64,000 nt of DNA from Leptodontidium sp. MPI-SDFR-AT-0119 (GCA_020726505.1 JAHLEZ010000020.1:186001-250000); one strand, 5' to 3'; shown: positions 46,131 to 57,446, numbered from the stretch's first letter. Numbers and translations are program-made. Notes: a model not told the origin generated them from the letters alone.

Positions 46131-48182
46131 CCCCTAAGCTGCCGTTAACACACTTTTCCAAGGTGCAGCGCTGAAGCGGGGCGCTAAGGTTGCCTACGTT
46201 ACGGGCCGTGCGCCAGCGGGCCTAGATCAATAAACAACATTAACAACCCCTCTTTACTACTAGAAAAAACCTATTTTCAATGCAAACACAATGCCTAAGA
46301 CTGCGTTTCCAGACCCCACTAATTTGGGTACCTTGCGACCACTTACAGAGCCTTTACATGCAAGAGGGGCTCAATTTAAGCCAATGGAAATCGATGATTT
46401 TAACTTTGAGATTCACTTGCCAGAGGACTGCTCTCCAGATAATCCTATTACCCTTTTCACTCAGTATTACAATAAAGACATGATTGACGCAATCGTTTTG
46501 GCTACAAACTCTTACTAGCCGGCTTTACAGCCTCATGAGTTAAAGCCGTACTCTCGTGTAAAGGACTGGTATGAGACTTGTCGATCGGAAATCTACCTGT
46601 ACCTCGCTGTGTGTATTTACATAACGGTTTACCCCTTAAATCAGATCGAGGACTACTGGAATACAAGCCCATTAGCTCCTTTTCACCCTATTTCCAAGGT
46701 CCTTGGACGAAATCGATTCCAAGCTTTACGCCGGCGCTTCCGAGTGTGTAATGAAAAGAGTATTTATCTATTTCAAAGAGTAATTCCCCTACTTATTTTA
46801 AGTATATAATACTAATATCTTAATAGACGGAACCTCTAAATAGCCATATTCAAACAGTTAACCTGAAACTGTGGAAACCTGGCCAGGAATTAGCTGTGGA
46901 CGAAGCTATGGCTCGATATACGGGAAAGTCCAAGGCTATTACGACGATTCCAAATAAGCCAACGCCTACCGGAATCAAGATTTGGGTTGCTGCACAACGT
47001 GGCTTCTTTCTCCGATAGCTTTACCACTAACCAGGGAAGAAAGGTGGTACTTTTGGAGTTTCAAAGATTCAAGGACTTAATACGACTCAATCGGTAGTAC
47101 CAACTCTTCTTGCACAGTTACTAAAGGCCTCATATCACGTCTACCTTAACAACCTCTTTACCTCTACTCAATTACTTGAATATTTGAGGTCTCAAAGTTT
47201 TGCAGCTACCGGTACGTGTAGGACATCTTCAGGTGTCCATGAAGACATTGTAAAGCTCAAGAAAACGCGGGAAAAAGGTGCCAATGCGATGCCATGGGGG
47301 ACAACAGTTACTATCCCTACTGAGTCGGAAAACGTACTACATATCGGCTTCCAAGATTCGGCTTTTGCTCTCGCTATGTCAACATTCTGGGATAGTAAAA
47401 GCACGGTTTTACGGGTGCGAAAACGACCAAAAGAGACAGCCGGTAATACAAAGATCTCTCGGGCTCCATTCGGAAATCAACCTACCAAGGCACTTAATAT
47501 CCCAGAGCTGTACGACGCCTACAATCACTATATGGGAGCCGTCGATTTGGGAGATCAACTTCAGGGGCATAATGGAGGCCTCAGACGTATTCGGCGTGGG
47601 CCAATTCAAGCTCTCCACTAATATATGTTATTAGTCGTTCTTTCCAACTGTTACTTGATTACTCGATACAGTGGTTATGAGCTGAAAAACGTTTCCCTCC
47701 GTTCACAAGACGATTTCCGGTTACAAGTGGTAAACGCATTAATTACCATGGGACGCAATGTACCGGACTTACGGAAGAGGCGTATTTCACAGTTATCTAG
47801 AGTTACGGTGAAGGTTCCGCTTCATTCACATGAGCTTATTAAAATAACTACAGCACAAAGGAGAGTAGACTACGTTGCGTGTAAAGGAGTGAGGTTTAGT
47901 GATGGACCTCCACTAAAAAGAGTCGCTTTAGGGAATATTACACGTAATCTTGGCCGAACTACTAAAAGAAAGGCTACAATGTATAAGTGTAAGTAATGCG
48001 AGGTTGCGCTTTGTAAGAAAACAGATTGCTTTGCATTGTATTATAGAATAGCTTAAATATAGGTAGTAAAAACGATACTTTTGGTGCAGAGTGCAATTTT
48101 TGGTGTTCCTCGCTAAATTACAGGGGGCCTTACAGGCTGTCCACCCCCCTGTAAAAGTGTGTTTTGAACGGCAGCTTAGGGG
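46131..48182 (+). mobile_element. PiggyBac-like DNA transposon, 2052 bp
   Basis: Ends are inverted repeats beginning CCCCTAAGCTGCCGTT, followed after 2 extra bases in one arm by ACACACTTTT. It carries a piggyBac-family transposase. The insertion splits the Gypsy frame between an ACGAGCGTTAT segment and an ATAAGGGGGCG segment; removing it with one AT restores the frame, so the target duplication appears to be AT in a TTATAA site and not the usual TTAA. A G/C-rich inverted repeat lies near the right end at 48120-48151. Confidence 0.85.
46291..48056 (+). pseudogene. PiggyBac-family transposase (DDE_Tnp_1_7), inactivated
   Basis: Exon 1 (46291-46779) and exon 2 (46827 onward) join across a 47-nt intron, keeping frame to a final stop at 48054-48056. 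Five premature stops occur: 46516, 47016, 47028, 47619 and 47994, all TAA or TAG. The family is shown by the IEDYWNTSPLAPFH and ISKVLGRNRF blocks, then KLWKPGQELAVDEAMARYTGK (first catalytic Asp), VYLNNLFTS (second catalytic position, Asp changed to Asn at 47148) and AYNHYMGAVDLGDQ (third Asp). The end has the Cys-containing KCK..CEVALCKKTDC segment expected of the C-terminal zinc-binding domain. Confidence 0.88.
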
Positions 48183-48289
48183 ATAAGGGGGCGTTCTAGC
48201 GACTTAAGACGGAATTTATAAAAGAATTAATTCTTTATAACTTTAATAAAAAAAAGGAAAGTATTATTAAAACAAACGCCTTAAATATT

Positions 48290-48691
48290 TGAAAAGAAGA
48301 GATTTGGTGTGAATGATGATTCTATTATAGAGGGGATTTTTAGGTCTATATAACTACTCTAGCTTATCACGTGTGTATTCGCTTAGATGGCCTAATTAGG
48401 CAAATACAAGCTCAAACGAGCTCAAACGAGCTCAAACGAGTCTTTACCGAATACAGTTGCTTCCGGTAGTTTGAGACGTAAAGCCCAGAGCTTCGTACAG
48501 CTACTGTTTTAGCCTAGGAAAGCCGTGTATCAGAAGCCTTGGATTCCATGGCTGTAACCTATAGACGTCAGAGCTTTGTATCAGACGTATGTGGCTTGTT
48601 TTAAGCTATTTCCGGCTGATTAGGCCTAGAATAAGTTTTATTAAGTATATAAGCGAGCTTTAAGCGAGGTAGTTATATTATAATCTTTATA
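48290..48691 (+). repeat. Solo LTR, family shared with 10849-11239
   Basis: This 402-bp block starts TG, ends TA (CA with C-to-T) and is flanked by the perfect 5-bp repeat ATATT (48285-48289 and 48692-48696). It interrupts the RNase H of the host Gypsy element, whose frame resumes after it. It contains three tandem copies of a GCTCAAACGA unit at about 48411-48440. It pairs in inverted orientation with the solo LTR at 10849, 37 kb away. Confidence 0.9.
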
Positions 48692-50298
48692 ATATTTACA
48701 CTGGTGTAGTACACTTATAAGGGGACGACTAAGGACGGTTATATCTTATAGCTTACTACTTAGAGAAGATATCCCCGGCCGAGTAAAATTATAACATTTA
48801 CGAGAAAGAACTTATAATAATTATTAAAGTACTTAAACACTAGAAGATTTACTTATAAAGAGCTAAGTTCCCTGTTATTATTTATACTAATTATATAAAT
48901 TTCTAAACCTTTATAACTATTAAGGTCCTTAATAATTAAAGGTTAACTAAATAGTTAGAGGAACTCGCCTCTTTTAACCTAGTTATTAAGTACGTTTAAG
49001 GGAAGGATAATATAAGAGCCGACGTATTAAGTAGATTACTTAAGTACAAGAGCGATAAAATCTATAACGAGACCGCCTTATTAAAACGACTAAATAATAA
49101 GGACATAGTACTTAATATTAAAGAAGTCGCTATTATCGAGCAAGACTTTAATAGTCCTTAGTATAATACGCTTAAAAAGGCCCAGAAAAAAGATAAAATA
49201 TTATTAGACTAAACTAAAGAGTTAATTAATAAGAATATTATAAGAAACGGAATTATGCGGGTTAACGGGAAAATCTAGCTTCTATTAAGCCTAATAAAGG
49301 TATATATTAAAGAATAATATAGACTTCTCGCGTATAGTTATTAAAAGATACGTTAAACGTATCTTAAGATCTTAAGAAACTATTAGTATAATAGACTCCG
49401 CGCCTTAGTTAAAAAGGTAGTTACTAACTATAATACCTATATTAAAAACAAGCCTTTTTAGCACGCTCCTTATAAGTAATTAATTATAGTACTAATACTA
49501 CTAAAATCTTAGAGATTTATATTATAGGACTTTATAAGGCCGCTGCCGTTATTAAAGGACTTAGTCATAGGGGTTAACTATAATATAATATTTGTTATTA
49601 TAAAAAAACTTACTAAATATATAATTCTAGTACTAGTTAAATCTACCTTTACGGCCGAAAACCTAGTATAAGTATACCTTAAAGAAGTAGTTTTTAAGTA
49701 TAAAGTACCCGAAGAAATTATGTCAGACTAAAATAAGCTGTTTATATTAAAGTTTTAGAAAGCCTTAACAGCCTTTTTAAGGACTAACCGGAAGCTCTTA
49801 ATAACATTTTACTCTTAAATAAATAAAGGAAACAAACAAATAAACTAAATAGTCAAAGTGTACTTACGCTATTACGTTAATTATTAATAAGACAACTAAG
49901 TAAGGTTATTGCCCTTAATAAAGTTCGCCTATAATAGCTTAACCACGAAAATAATAAAGGTTACACCTTTCTTCGCGAATTACAGTTATAAACCTGTCGC
50001 TTATAAAGAACCTAACAATATTATTAAAATAAAAATATAGCTCGTATTTAAGTCTAGAAGATTTAGGACTTTTATAAGGAATTAGCTAAAGAACTCTAGT
50101 TTATAGCGGGAAAAAACGCGTACTATTATAATAAAACACGTAATTAAGAGTTAACGCTATAAGAGGGGGATAGGGTTTATCTTTTGCGAAAAAACATTAA
50201 TACTAAACGACTAAGTAATAAATTAAATTATAAGAAACTAGGACCGTTTAAGATTAAACAAGTTAAGGGACTATTAAATTATAAATTCTAGTTACTAA

Positions 50299-50579
50299 TG
50301 TGGGAGGGACGAACCCCAATCCACACAACAAGAGGGTAGCATGTAGCGAGCCACCGGAGGAGATTCTAGGCCCTGTAAATAACAGATCAATTAAATCTAA
50401 AGATATCACATATCTAGAGAGTACGAATCGGCAAAGGAGGGGAGGGAAAAGAGTTCTAATAAATAGAATATATCTGGTGTTGCGTTCTTGACGTTCTGTA
50501 GTCAAGTGTTGGCTCCTTATATGTGAGAAGGACCAGCCTAGTCATGTGACAAAAGAAATTAGCGGCTGTCCCCGCCACA
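50299..50579 (+). repeat. Short LTR-like repeat, copy 2 (281 bp)
   Basis: Same family as 44636-44920 in the other orientation. TGTGG...CCACA ends, flanked by CTAA on both sides (50295-50298 and 50580-50583). It lies between integrase and chromodomain of the host Gypsy. It keeps much more G+C than its surroundings, so it is probably younger than the host. Confidence 0.82.
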
Positions 50580-51441
50580 CTAATTATAATAAAGAAGATA
50601 TTCCCGGTATTTTATATATCCTTATTAGAAAAAGCACTATTAAGAGCCCCGCTAGCTCTAAGAACGATCGCTAAACTAGTAAATCCACTTGAAAAATACG
50701 AGGTAAAGGAATTATTAGACTATTAGTATAAGCGAGGCCTTATTAAATACTTAGTAAAATAAAAGAACTACTTACTATTAGAGAATATATAAGAACTTAA
50801 GTTAAACCTTCGTTACTTAAAGCTACTTATTAGTTTTTATTAACAAAACCTAGATTTACTTAAATAAAATCGTAAGGGGCGAAGGGGTAGTCGGGGGGCG
50901 AGAAGGATAAGGGGTCGTCGGGGTTATTAGGACGCTCGACGCCTGCTAACTCCGAACTTCCTAGGACTTCTCTAAAGTCTAAAGAAGTAAGGAAAACATT
51001 AGGCTTAAAGGCAAGGAACTAGTCGACAGGGAATTCCTTTAACGGCTCGGGAGGCGGCGTGAAGGCGCGCCGCCGAGGCACTGTCCGGCTATAAACAAAA
51101 CGACAAACCGGTTTACTTACGAAGAGCTTACGATACCTTAAGCTATTATAATCGCGTTTTACTTAAACGCACTTTAAACACTTTTTTAATTACAAAAGGT
51201 CGAGGAAGCACGTCCGGGAAAAGCTATAATAAAACGAGTAGGTTTTAGTTAGTTTAGCTTAACCCTTAATACGCAAAGCCAAGGCGATACGTTGTTTCTT
51301 CTTTTTTTGCGCGACCTTAATAAAGGGACGTCTCGGCGTTAAAGAAGACATATTAATTAAAAAAGATAACCGATAACAGTCGTTAATATTTCTTTTAGTA
51401 TGCTTAAGCGTAAAGACACGCTAAAGACAGAAGAGGGATAG

Positions 51442-52146
51442 TGTTACGATTTAAAGTATTACGTGTGTTTTAGCCTTAAGGCTCGGCAGCCTTATTATAT
51501 AAAGAAGCTAAGACAAGGACAGAATTATAAGACTTAAGGTTACGTGAGGGATCCTAGGATCTTAAGAGCCTTTAAGAATTAAAGGGATTTAGGGATTTAA
51601 GGATTTAGGAAATTAAAGGGATTTAAGGGATCTAGTACGTAGCCGAAGTTTTATATAAATTGTTACGACCTACGATGCGCCTCGTATTCTAACCGACATA
51701 GGCTCGTAGCATCGCTGGCTATGCGACGGCGCTAAGCCTAATAGGGAAGACTAGGTGGCGAGCCTGCGACATATTAACGTGAATAGCACTCGACTACGCT
51801 AGGCCCTATTAGGAAGGCCCTTTATATATATATATATACTCGAGCCCTCCCTTACGGAGAGCTCTCCTTTCCTCCTTATCTTTTCTTCTCGATTCTGAGC
51901 GTAGCTTTAGGCCCAAATATAAAGCTAGAGTTAACTCGCCGTATTAACCTCTTGCCAGCCGTAACATAAATAAAGTAGTTTCTTAGGTAGTAAAGCTTTG
52001 TGCTTAAATTTATATAGTAGTTTAATTATTACTTATAACGTCTTAATTTTTATTAAGAACCGAACCTTTTGTGACTTTACTTCTTAGTTAATACTAACCG
52101 ACGGAGCTTGTACGCCGCGTACTACTCAGAACCCAGCAACGTTACA
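51442..52146 (+). repeat. Candidate 3' LTR of the nested Gypsy, itself interrupted
   Basis: A polypurine-like AAGAGGGATA precedes TGTTACGA at 51442; the block ends with GTTACA at 52146. If the 306-bp solo LTR at 51661-51966 and its 5-bp duplication are removed, about 394 bp remain. A tandem GGGATTTA-type stretch lies at about 51575-51635. No second copy is in the window, so this rests only on position and end motifs. Confidence 0.4.
51661..51966 (+). repeat. Solo LTR, family shared with 3297-3598
   Basis: 306 bp with TGTTAC...GTAACA ends and a perfect 5-bp target duplication TAAAT on both sides (51656-51660 and 51967-51971). It aligns with the 3' LTR at 3297-3598 along its whole length, and most differences are transitions, with this copy less A+T-rich. 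It is a recombination product without internal sequence. Confidence 0.92.
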
Positions 52147-52850
52147 TTGCTTGGATATCTTGAGTACTTAAGGTTTAATAAGTTAGTAAGAATACAGCTA
52201 ATAAGATCGTTGCAAATTTAACCGAATTAATAAAATAAGAGAAATAACGCGGGAGCTAAGCTACTTTTAGATTAGCTTCTCTATTATTATATCCTTACTT
52301 CTCTCTACTCTCACAGTTCTTTCCTTTTATAAACTCTATAACTTTACTAAAAGACGGAAATTAATATAATAGAATGGAATTAGCGACTTACTACACGATC
52401 CCGAATAGTATAGCTAGTCGTATATATACCCCTTATAGTAAAGCGCCTAGTTTTTGAACCTATTAGGCTTAGGCTTGCTTAGAACCTTAGTAACGTGCTG
52501 ACTTCGCCCTCGACCTGATTATTATCTTGTTGTACGATATATAGGACCTAAGGGTGACAATAGCTTGGAATTGGGCTTGTAAATGTGTATTTAAGGGGCT
52601 TAACTTGTAGTGCTAATCTGTAAGGATAAGATCTTAATTATTGTCGACATTTAAGATTTTAAAGAACTTCTTGATGTCCTTATTCCGCTTGTATTTTATA
52701 TGATGGATTAGAGACGAAGGAGTCGGTGTTTCCTAGTGGGATTTGGGTCTACTATTACCTTAGTATCTAATAAAGATAAAGAGGGCTACGTATTCTTTTA
52801 TTTCTTGCGTACTAACTGGCTTAAAAGTATAACGTTTAGTATTCGGATTC
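52147..52850. other. A+T-rich sequence, unresolved
   Basis: Probably mutated transposon DNA continuing the minus-strand frame at 52851-53441 beyond its stop. No family block could be read. Confidence 0.4.
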
Positions 52851-53441
52851 TTAGTCTTTTAATAAATGGCGTATTTGTTCGTGTATTTTACGAAGCCTTC
52901 GAACTGTTTTTTTACTAAAAAACATACGGAAAAAGCTGGCTAGATTATTAATTATAACCTCGTCCGGCAGATAAGCTATTAGCGGGCGCTCTAGTATATC
53001 TATAAGTTTAAACCTATTCTTAACTTCGGCGCTTTCGACAATAGTTTGGTAAGTTTTTCGTAGGTGCTTTTTTTGTCGGTTAGTTTTAGTACTAAAGGTC
53101 GCTATTTGTTTAGTGATATTGTTATTAAACAAACCTTGGTTTCGGTAGAAATCCTCGTCGAATATATATAGAGATGATGTTAAAGGGGCTGAAGGACCGC
53201 GATATGGAGTGTTAACTCTTGGACGACTGGACGAAATATTACGACGACGGCGACGACGTGGTAGAGAAGAAGGTAGAGGGGTTATTGAGCGCCTACGACG
53301 ACGAGGACGTATATGCGTGACTATAAGTGTAGAGCCATTATATCGAGTGCGATTTGGAGGGGTAGGAGAGGTAGGGGTATAACCGTTAAAGAGAGAGGGT
53401 GGAGGGCAGGTTAATAGCTTAGATAAAGGTCTAGAGGACAT
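52851..53441 (-). CDS. Arg-rich open frame in transposon block, 196 aa
   Basis: An ATG-started frame of 196 codons that stays open in a RIP-rich block. The N-terminal half is rich in Pro, Ser and Arg with two poly-Arg stretches (RPRRRRR and PRRRRRR). The C-terminal half is helical and charged (KKHLRKTYQTIVESAEVKNRFKLIDIL, then SKKTVRRLRKIHEQIRHLL). No family is recognised. It could be the first open frame of a transposon (a nucleic-acid-binding gag-like protein) or chance. Its survival without a stop is the reason to list it. Confidence 0.35.
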   Translation of the reverse strand: MSSRPLSKLLTCPPPSLFNGYTPTSPTPPNRTRYNGSTLIVTHIRPRRRRRSITPLPSSLPRRRRRRNISSSRPRVNTPYRGPSAPLTSSLYIFDEDFYRNQGLFNNNITKQIATFSTKTNRQKKHLRKTYQTIVESAEVKNRFKLIDILERPLIAYLPDEVIINNLASFFRMFFSKKTVRRLRKIHEQIRHLLKD

Positions 53442-53951
53442 TTTGAAAGTAGGAGTAAGGTTAATAGTTTATAATGTAAAGGTACGGGAATTTGGCCCTT
53501 TTAATACTATAGAATCGCACCCCTTAAGCCCCAAATTACTTAGTCGCGTTAACGCGTCTTTGGGGGTAACTACGCGGGGGGTTGGGAGGCCCTAGTTTTT
53601 ATATTAACTAAAGCTCGCCAGCGATATTATACTCCACTACCACTATATTCGACTCCACTCCACCGAGAAACCGAAAAACCTTTGCTTTAAGGGTGGAAGG
53701 GATAGGACCCGAGATAGTATCTAATCATGAGGAAAACTCCAGTGAGGCCGACGAAGAGGCCGCGGAGCTTGGTTAGTGCTATCTCTGAGCTATAGACGGG
53801 TGCTGTCAATGATTAGTTGAGGCTTTCTTATCAGGTGGATTCGTTTTCACAGCCAGAGAGCTCCATGCTCTAGCGCTAGAAATAAATCGGAAAGCAATGG
53901 ACATTCCCATGTTTTGAGCTGCAGGACTCAGTGATGTCCCATTCTTCCAAG
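53442..53951. other. Boundary from A+T-rich block to gene region
   Basis: Composition turns normal at about 53690. No complete gene seen; the last part may include degraded upstream sequence of the CoA-transferase relic. Confidence 0.45.
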
Positions 53952-54331
53952 TTTGATGGAAATATGGGCAAGCATGCAACAGAGATTGACTTAAAGGATC
54001 CGGAAGGCCGAAAGTTTTTTAAAGAGCTGCTTGAACAGGTGACATTGTGGTTGATGGCTACAGACCCAAGGTGATGGAACGCCTGGGATATGGAGCAGCA
54101 ACTCTGACCGAGATGGCCAAGAAGCGGAGCAAAGGCATCGTTTACGTCTACGAAAATTGTTTCGGCTACGACGGAGAATGGGCACATTGGCCGGGATGGC
54201 AGCAGATCGCTGATTGCGTATGTGGTTTTTCTATTCGTTTAACCGCATTAGCATGTTGGTTTTGCTGAGGCTCGAGATAGGGTCCGCGGTGTCGCGTGGG
54301 CTCAAGGGCAGTTTATGGGCGTGATGTTATG
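53952..54331 (+). pseudogene. CoA-transferase family III (CaiB/BaiF type) relic
   Basis: Two segments in successive frames match this family. 53952-54039 reads FDGNMGKHATEIDLKDPEGRKF up to ELLEQ. One base appears lost at about 54040, and from 54041 the next frame reads DIVVDGYRPKVMERLGYG, KGIVYVYENCFGYDGEWAHW and PGWQQIADC. A plausible intron (54218-54269, GTATGT donor) leads to GVAWAQGQFMG, after which the similarity ends at a stop. The family moves CoA between acids. The frameshift and the loss of both ends make it a pseudogene. It lies next to the catabolic cluster and may be a lost member. Confidence 0.75.
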
Positions 54332-54770
54332 TGCTGTGTAGTGCTGTACAATACAGTTCGTGATATGGTTAAAACCTCCACCGATGTTTTCTATCTGGGG
54401 TTGATATCGTGGGGTACGATTGGAAAGGCTACCATTACAAGCTCTTTGCATGACTAGTATTAAACTTTTTTTTAAGCGAACCCACCACTTTTTTTTCGTC
54501 GGATTCCCCCCGCGCTCTCGCCATCCCTGCACTTCCAGCACTCCGAGTTGGCGTTTTGTGTAATGCGTTTCCCGGCCCGCCTGCAGTGTTGCAAGCCCTT
54601 ATCCGACTCTCTAGCTCTGCAGCTTTGCTACGTCAGGACCTTCGAAAGCATCACTGCAACCTCCATCCACCATCACCACTCACCACCTACCTCCCACCAC
54701 AAGGTCAAGTCATCGCCCACTCCTGCATGAACCGAACCACCGCCCTCCGTGTCGTGCTATGCATGCTACA
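54332..54770. promoter_or_regulatory. Upstream region of the Zn2Cys6 regulator
   Basis: No gene seen. A C+T-rich stretch with CACCATCACCACTCACC near 54668-54685 precedes the start codon and is probably leader sequence. Confidence 0.35.
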
Positions 54771-57446
54771 ATGGCTGGCGACTCGACCCATCAATATCTC
54801 CAGCCTCCAACCCTCTCCGCATTGAATGGCCCCCGGCGTGGGAAGCGGGCATGCACAGAATGTAGCAGGAAAAAGTCGAAATGTGGGTCGCTGCTGTGCT
54901 CCCAATCCCTGACCTCACTTTCGTTTCTTGGAGCTAACGCGAGGCTTCTATCTAGGCGACATGGTGCTGCCGGTATGCTCACTGTGTGTCAGAACAGACT
55001 CTATTTGTCTCTTTCCGACGACACGGAAGCCTCGCACCCTAGGTCGTCGGAGGCACCATAAGCGGGTAGATGGGGCTGGTATGTTGTCGCCTCTGTCGTA
55101 TAACAACCAGGAGCATGAATGACGAACTGAGTAGAACCGGACGCCGAAGCAAATGTCGACAACCCGCGGCAGGCAGCGCAAGACACTCATCCAAATCAAA
55201 GTGCCGGCACGACGAATCCTGTACGCAATACAAGCCCCGCTCATGACGAGCCGGGCTCGTGCCAATTGCAGAGCTATGGGAGTGATCTGGCAAATCCCGA
55301 CATTCGACGAGATTTATTTGAAGATTTGATACTGGAACAGAGACACTCGCAAAGAAATGCTTCGTTTGATAGTCAGTCTCTCCCACGCCCCGCTATCCTC
55401 TCTTCTCATTGAACTCATCCTTTTAGGTAACTTCGCCATGTTTATGCAGGATGACAATGGCGCGCCTGAGCGTGACGAGAACGGGCGCCGGGAAGCGTCA
55501 CCTCAGCAAAGCACGACCGCGGCTGAGAACACCCAAACCTCCAATAACACCAACAGTCGCACGAGCGACATAGCATATGACGCCATTACACCAGACTCCT
55601 CTCAAAACCTGATCCCAGCGCAATTAAGCCCTCCTGGAGACATGCTGTCGACCAATTTTGACGTGCTAGGACCTTTTGACCCTTGCCGGCTTCCATTTTT
55701 TAGCATGAGCATGTTTAATGGTGAGTTACAGGCTCCAGACCATTACCAAACTAGTGGTATGGCGGCATATGGCGACTGGAACTCATCTAATATTGATTGG
55801 CAATCGCTCGTCCCGGAATCTCAACGTATAGGAAGTCCACAGATAGGATTGTCTCTGCATGCTCCTCAGGTATCAAATAGCGAAAGAGTGAGAGAGACAT
55901 CAGAGAGGCCAGAGAACGCCTTTGGATTGGAGATCCCTGCGTCACTGATTGTCGAGATGTAAGAAATACTTCACAAGAGGAAGAAAAAATATCTCTAATT
56001 AAAAGCAGGATCGAAATCTTCTTTGACAAGATTCACAGCTTTCTCCCGTTATTTCACAAGCATGGCTTCACGGAGAGCGAAATTTCTAACCAAGCTGCAA
56101 ATAATCCGCAATCGCTTCCCTTAGAAACTTCGCTCATATTGCATGGGATGCTTGCGCTTTCTGCCAGGTTTTCCTCGTCTCCCTTATTCGATGGAATAAA
56201 ACCCCCACAGAGAGGGGACAGGTTTGGGCAACGGGCAAAGGCGATTTACGATAATTCAATTCGTGCCATCCGACATCCAAACTTAAGATACTTGCAAGGC
56301 TGTATCTTGCTGGCTTTCTACCTATACTCTTGTGAACCAGATTCCCAGGGATGGCTGGTGATTGGAGCCTGCTCTCGGCTTGCATACGACTTGGGATTGA
56401 ACAAGATTGACGATGACTATCAAAGCGACAGCGCAGCTCGAACTATCTCCAACTTAGAATGGAGCGAGCGAGAAGAGCTCCGTCGTGCTTGGTGGTGTGT
56501 TTGGGAGCTGGACACATTTGCTTCAGCTATCGCCTGTCGTCCCCCCACCATCGACAGTTCAAAGATGCAGGTACTCCTCCCAGTATCTGATCATACGTGG
56601 TTCGCAAATGTTCCAGTGGAATCAGCCATAATAGATCCGAATCCTCTGGTTGCATGGCAAACATTGCGGGGTTGTCCCAACCAAGATGAAAGAGCGTGGT
56701 TCCTAGTGATAAACTTTCTCCTCCTCATAGCCTACGATCTTGGGCAGCAAAAAAAGCCTGATCCTCAGCGCACGAAAGATATCGAAGCTGCAGTGGCCTG
56801 CTACACATTGCTTCTGCCTCCTCAGTTCCATTTGGACTCCGGCTCGATCTTATTCAACTCTGAACATTTCCGAAGGAGTAACTGGATTATCTCGACGAAC
56901 ATAATGCTTCAAGGGTACGCAGTTGTCACCACAGTGAAATGCCTCGATACTGACTCCAAGCTTTGTAGATGTCAAACCTTCGTCCGATTCATTACCGAAA
57001 AAGCGTCGTTAAACTTGTCTTCGAATTCGAAAAATCAGCTGCTTGCTCCCTTGGCAGCTGCTTCTAAGTTCGGCGCACGCGAAATGGACTATCGTCCTTA
57101 TGCGGAGCAAGTTTACCGATGTATCCGCCAATGGCCCCCCGAGTATATTCCTTGTAACTCTCCATTTATTGGTTGCCTTGTCCTCGGGCCAGCAGCAATT
57201 CACATGAGGGTGGCAAAGGGCCTCGGAAGCGGGTCGGATACAGGGCGCAAGCCTCCATTTATCGAGGTTGAACTTCTAAAGCTTGCGTTGGGGCATATTG
57301 CAAGGTTCTGGGGAATCGGCTCCGCAATACTAGGTGAGATATCTATATTGATGTTGGTTGGTAAACGAGCAACTAAACAACCTTAACCAGATCTTGCCAA
57401 CTTGGTGGCCAATGCGAATCCCCCAGTTGTTCCCAATGGGTCATGA
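54771..57446 (+). CDS. Zn2Cys6 transcription factor with fungal-specific TF domain, 794 aa
   Basis: Six exons: 54771-54882, 54956-55078, 55135-55371, 55427-55958, 56009-57333 and 57391-57446. The introns are 50 to 73 nt and all keep frame. The first splice lies inside the zinc cluster and completes it: Cys28-x2-Cys31-x6-Cys38-x6-Cys45-x2-Cys48-x6-Cys55, a perfect Zn2Cys6 (Gal4-type) DNA-binding domain preceded by RRGKR. A disordered Ser/Asn/Gln-rich linker follows. The fungal-specific TF domain starts near residue 335 (IEIFFDKIHSFLPLFHKHGF), with the LQGCILLAFYLYS and WLVIGACSRLAYDLGLNK helices and the ELRRAWWCVWELD block. It is a nuclear DNA-binding regulator, probably for the adjacent catabolic genes. 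Confidence 0.93.

Larger units (their letters stand above)
44366..52146 (+). mobile_element. RIP-degraded chromodomain Gypsy element with nested insertions
   Basis: The host element reads, with stops, protease (44366-44635, then 44921-45060), reverse transcriptase (about 45290-46000: a SFGLTNAP-like block near 45690, a TYLDDILVYSENLEEH block near 45776, an FLGYIIRPGQ block near 45915), RNase H (46000-46130, 48187-48289, 48697-49050), integrase (about 49440-50060) and chromodomain (about 50690-50840). It is split by four insertions: an LTR-like repeat (44636-44920), a piggyBac-like transposon (46131-48182), a solo LTR (48290-48691) and a second LTR-like repeat (50299-50579). In each case the host frame resumes on the other side. 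Gag and the 5' LTR are missing, so it is 5'-truncated. The 3' end is set at a candidate LTR end. Confidence 0.85.
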
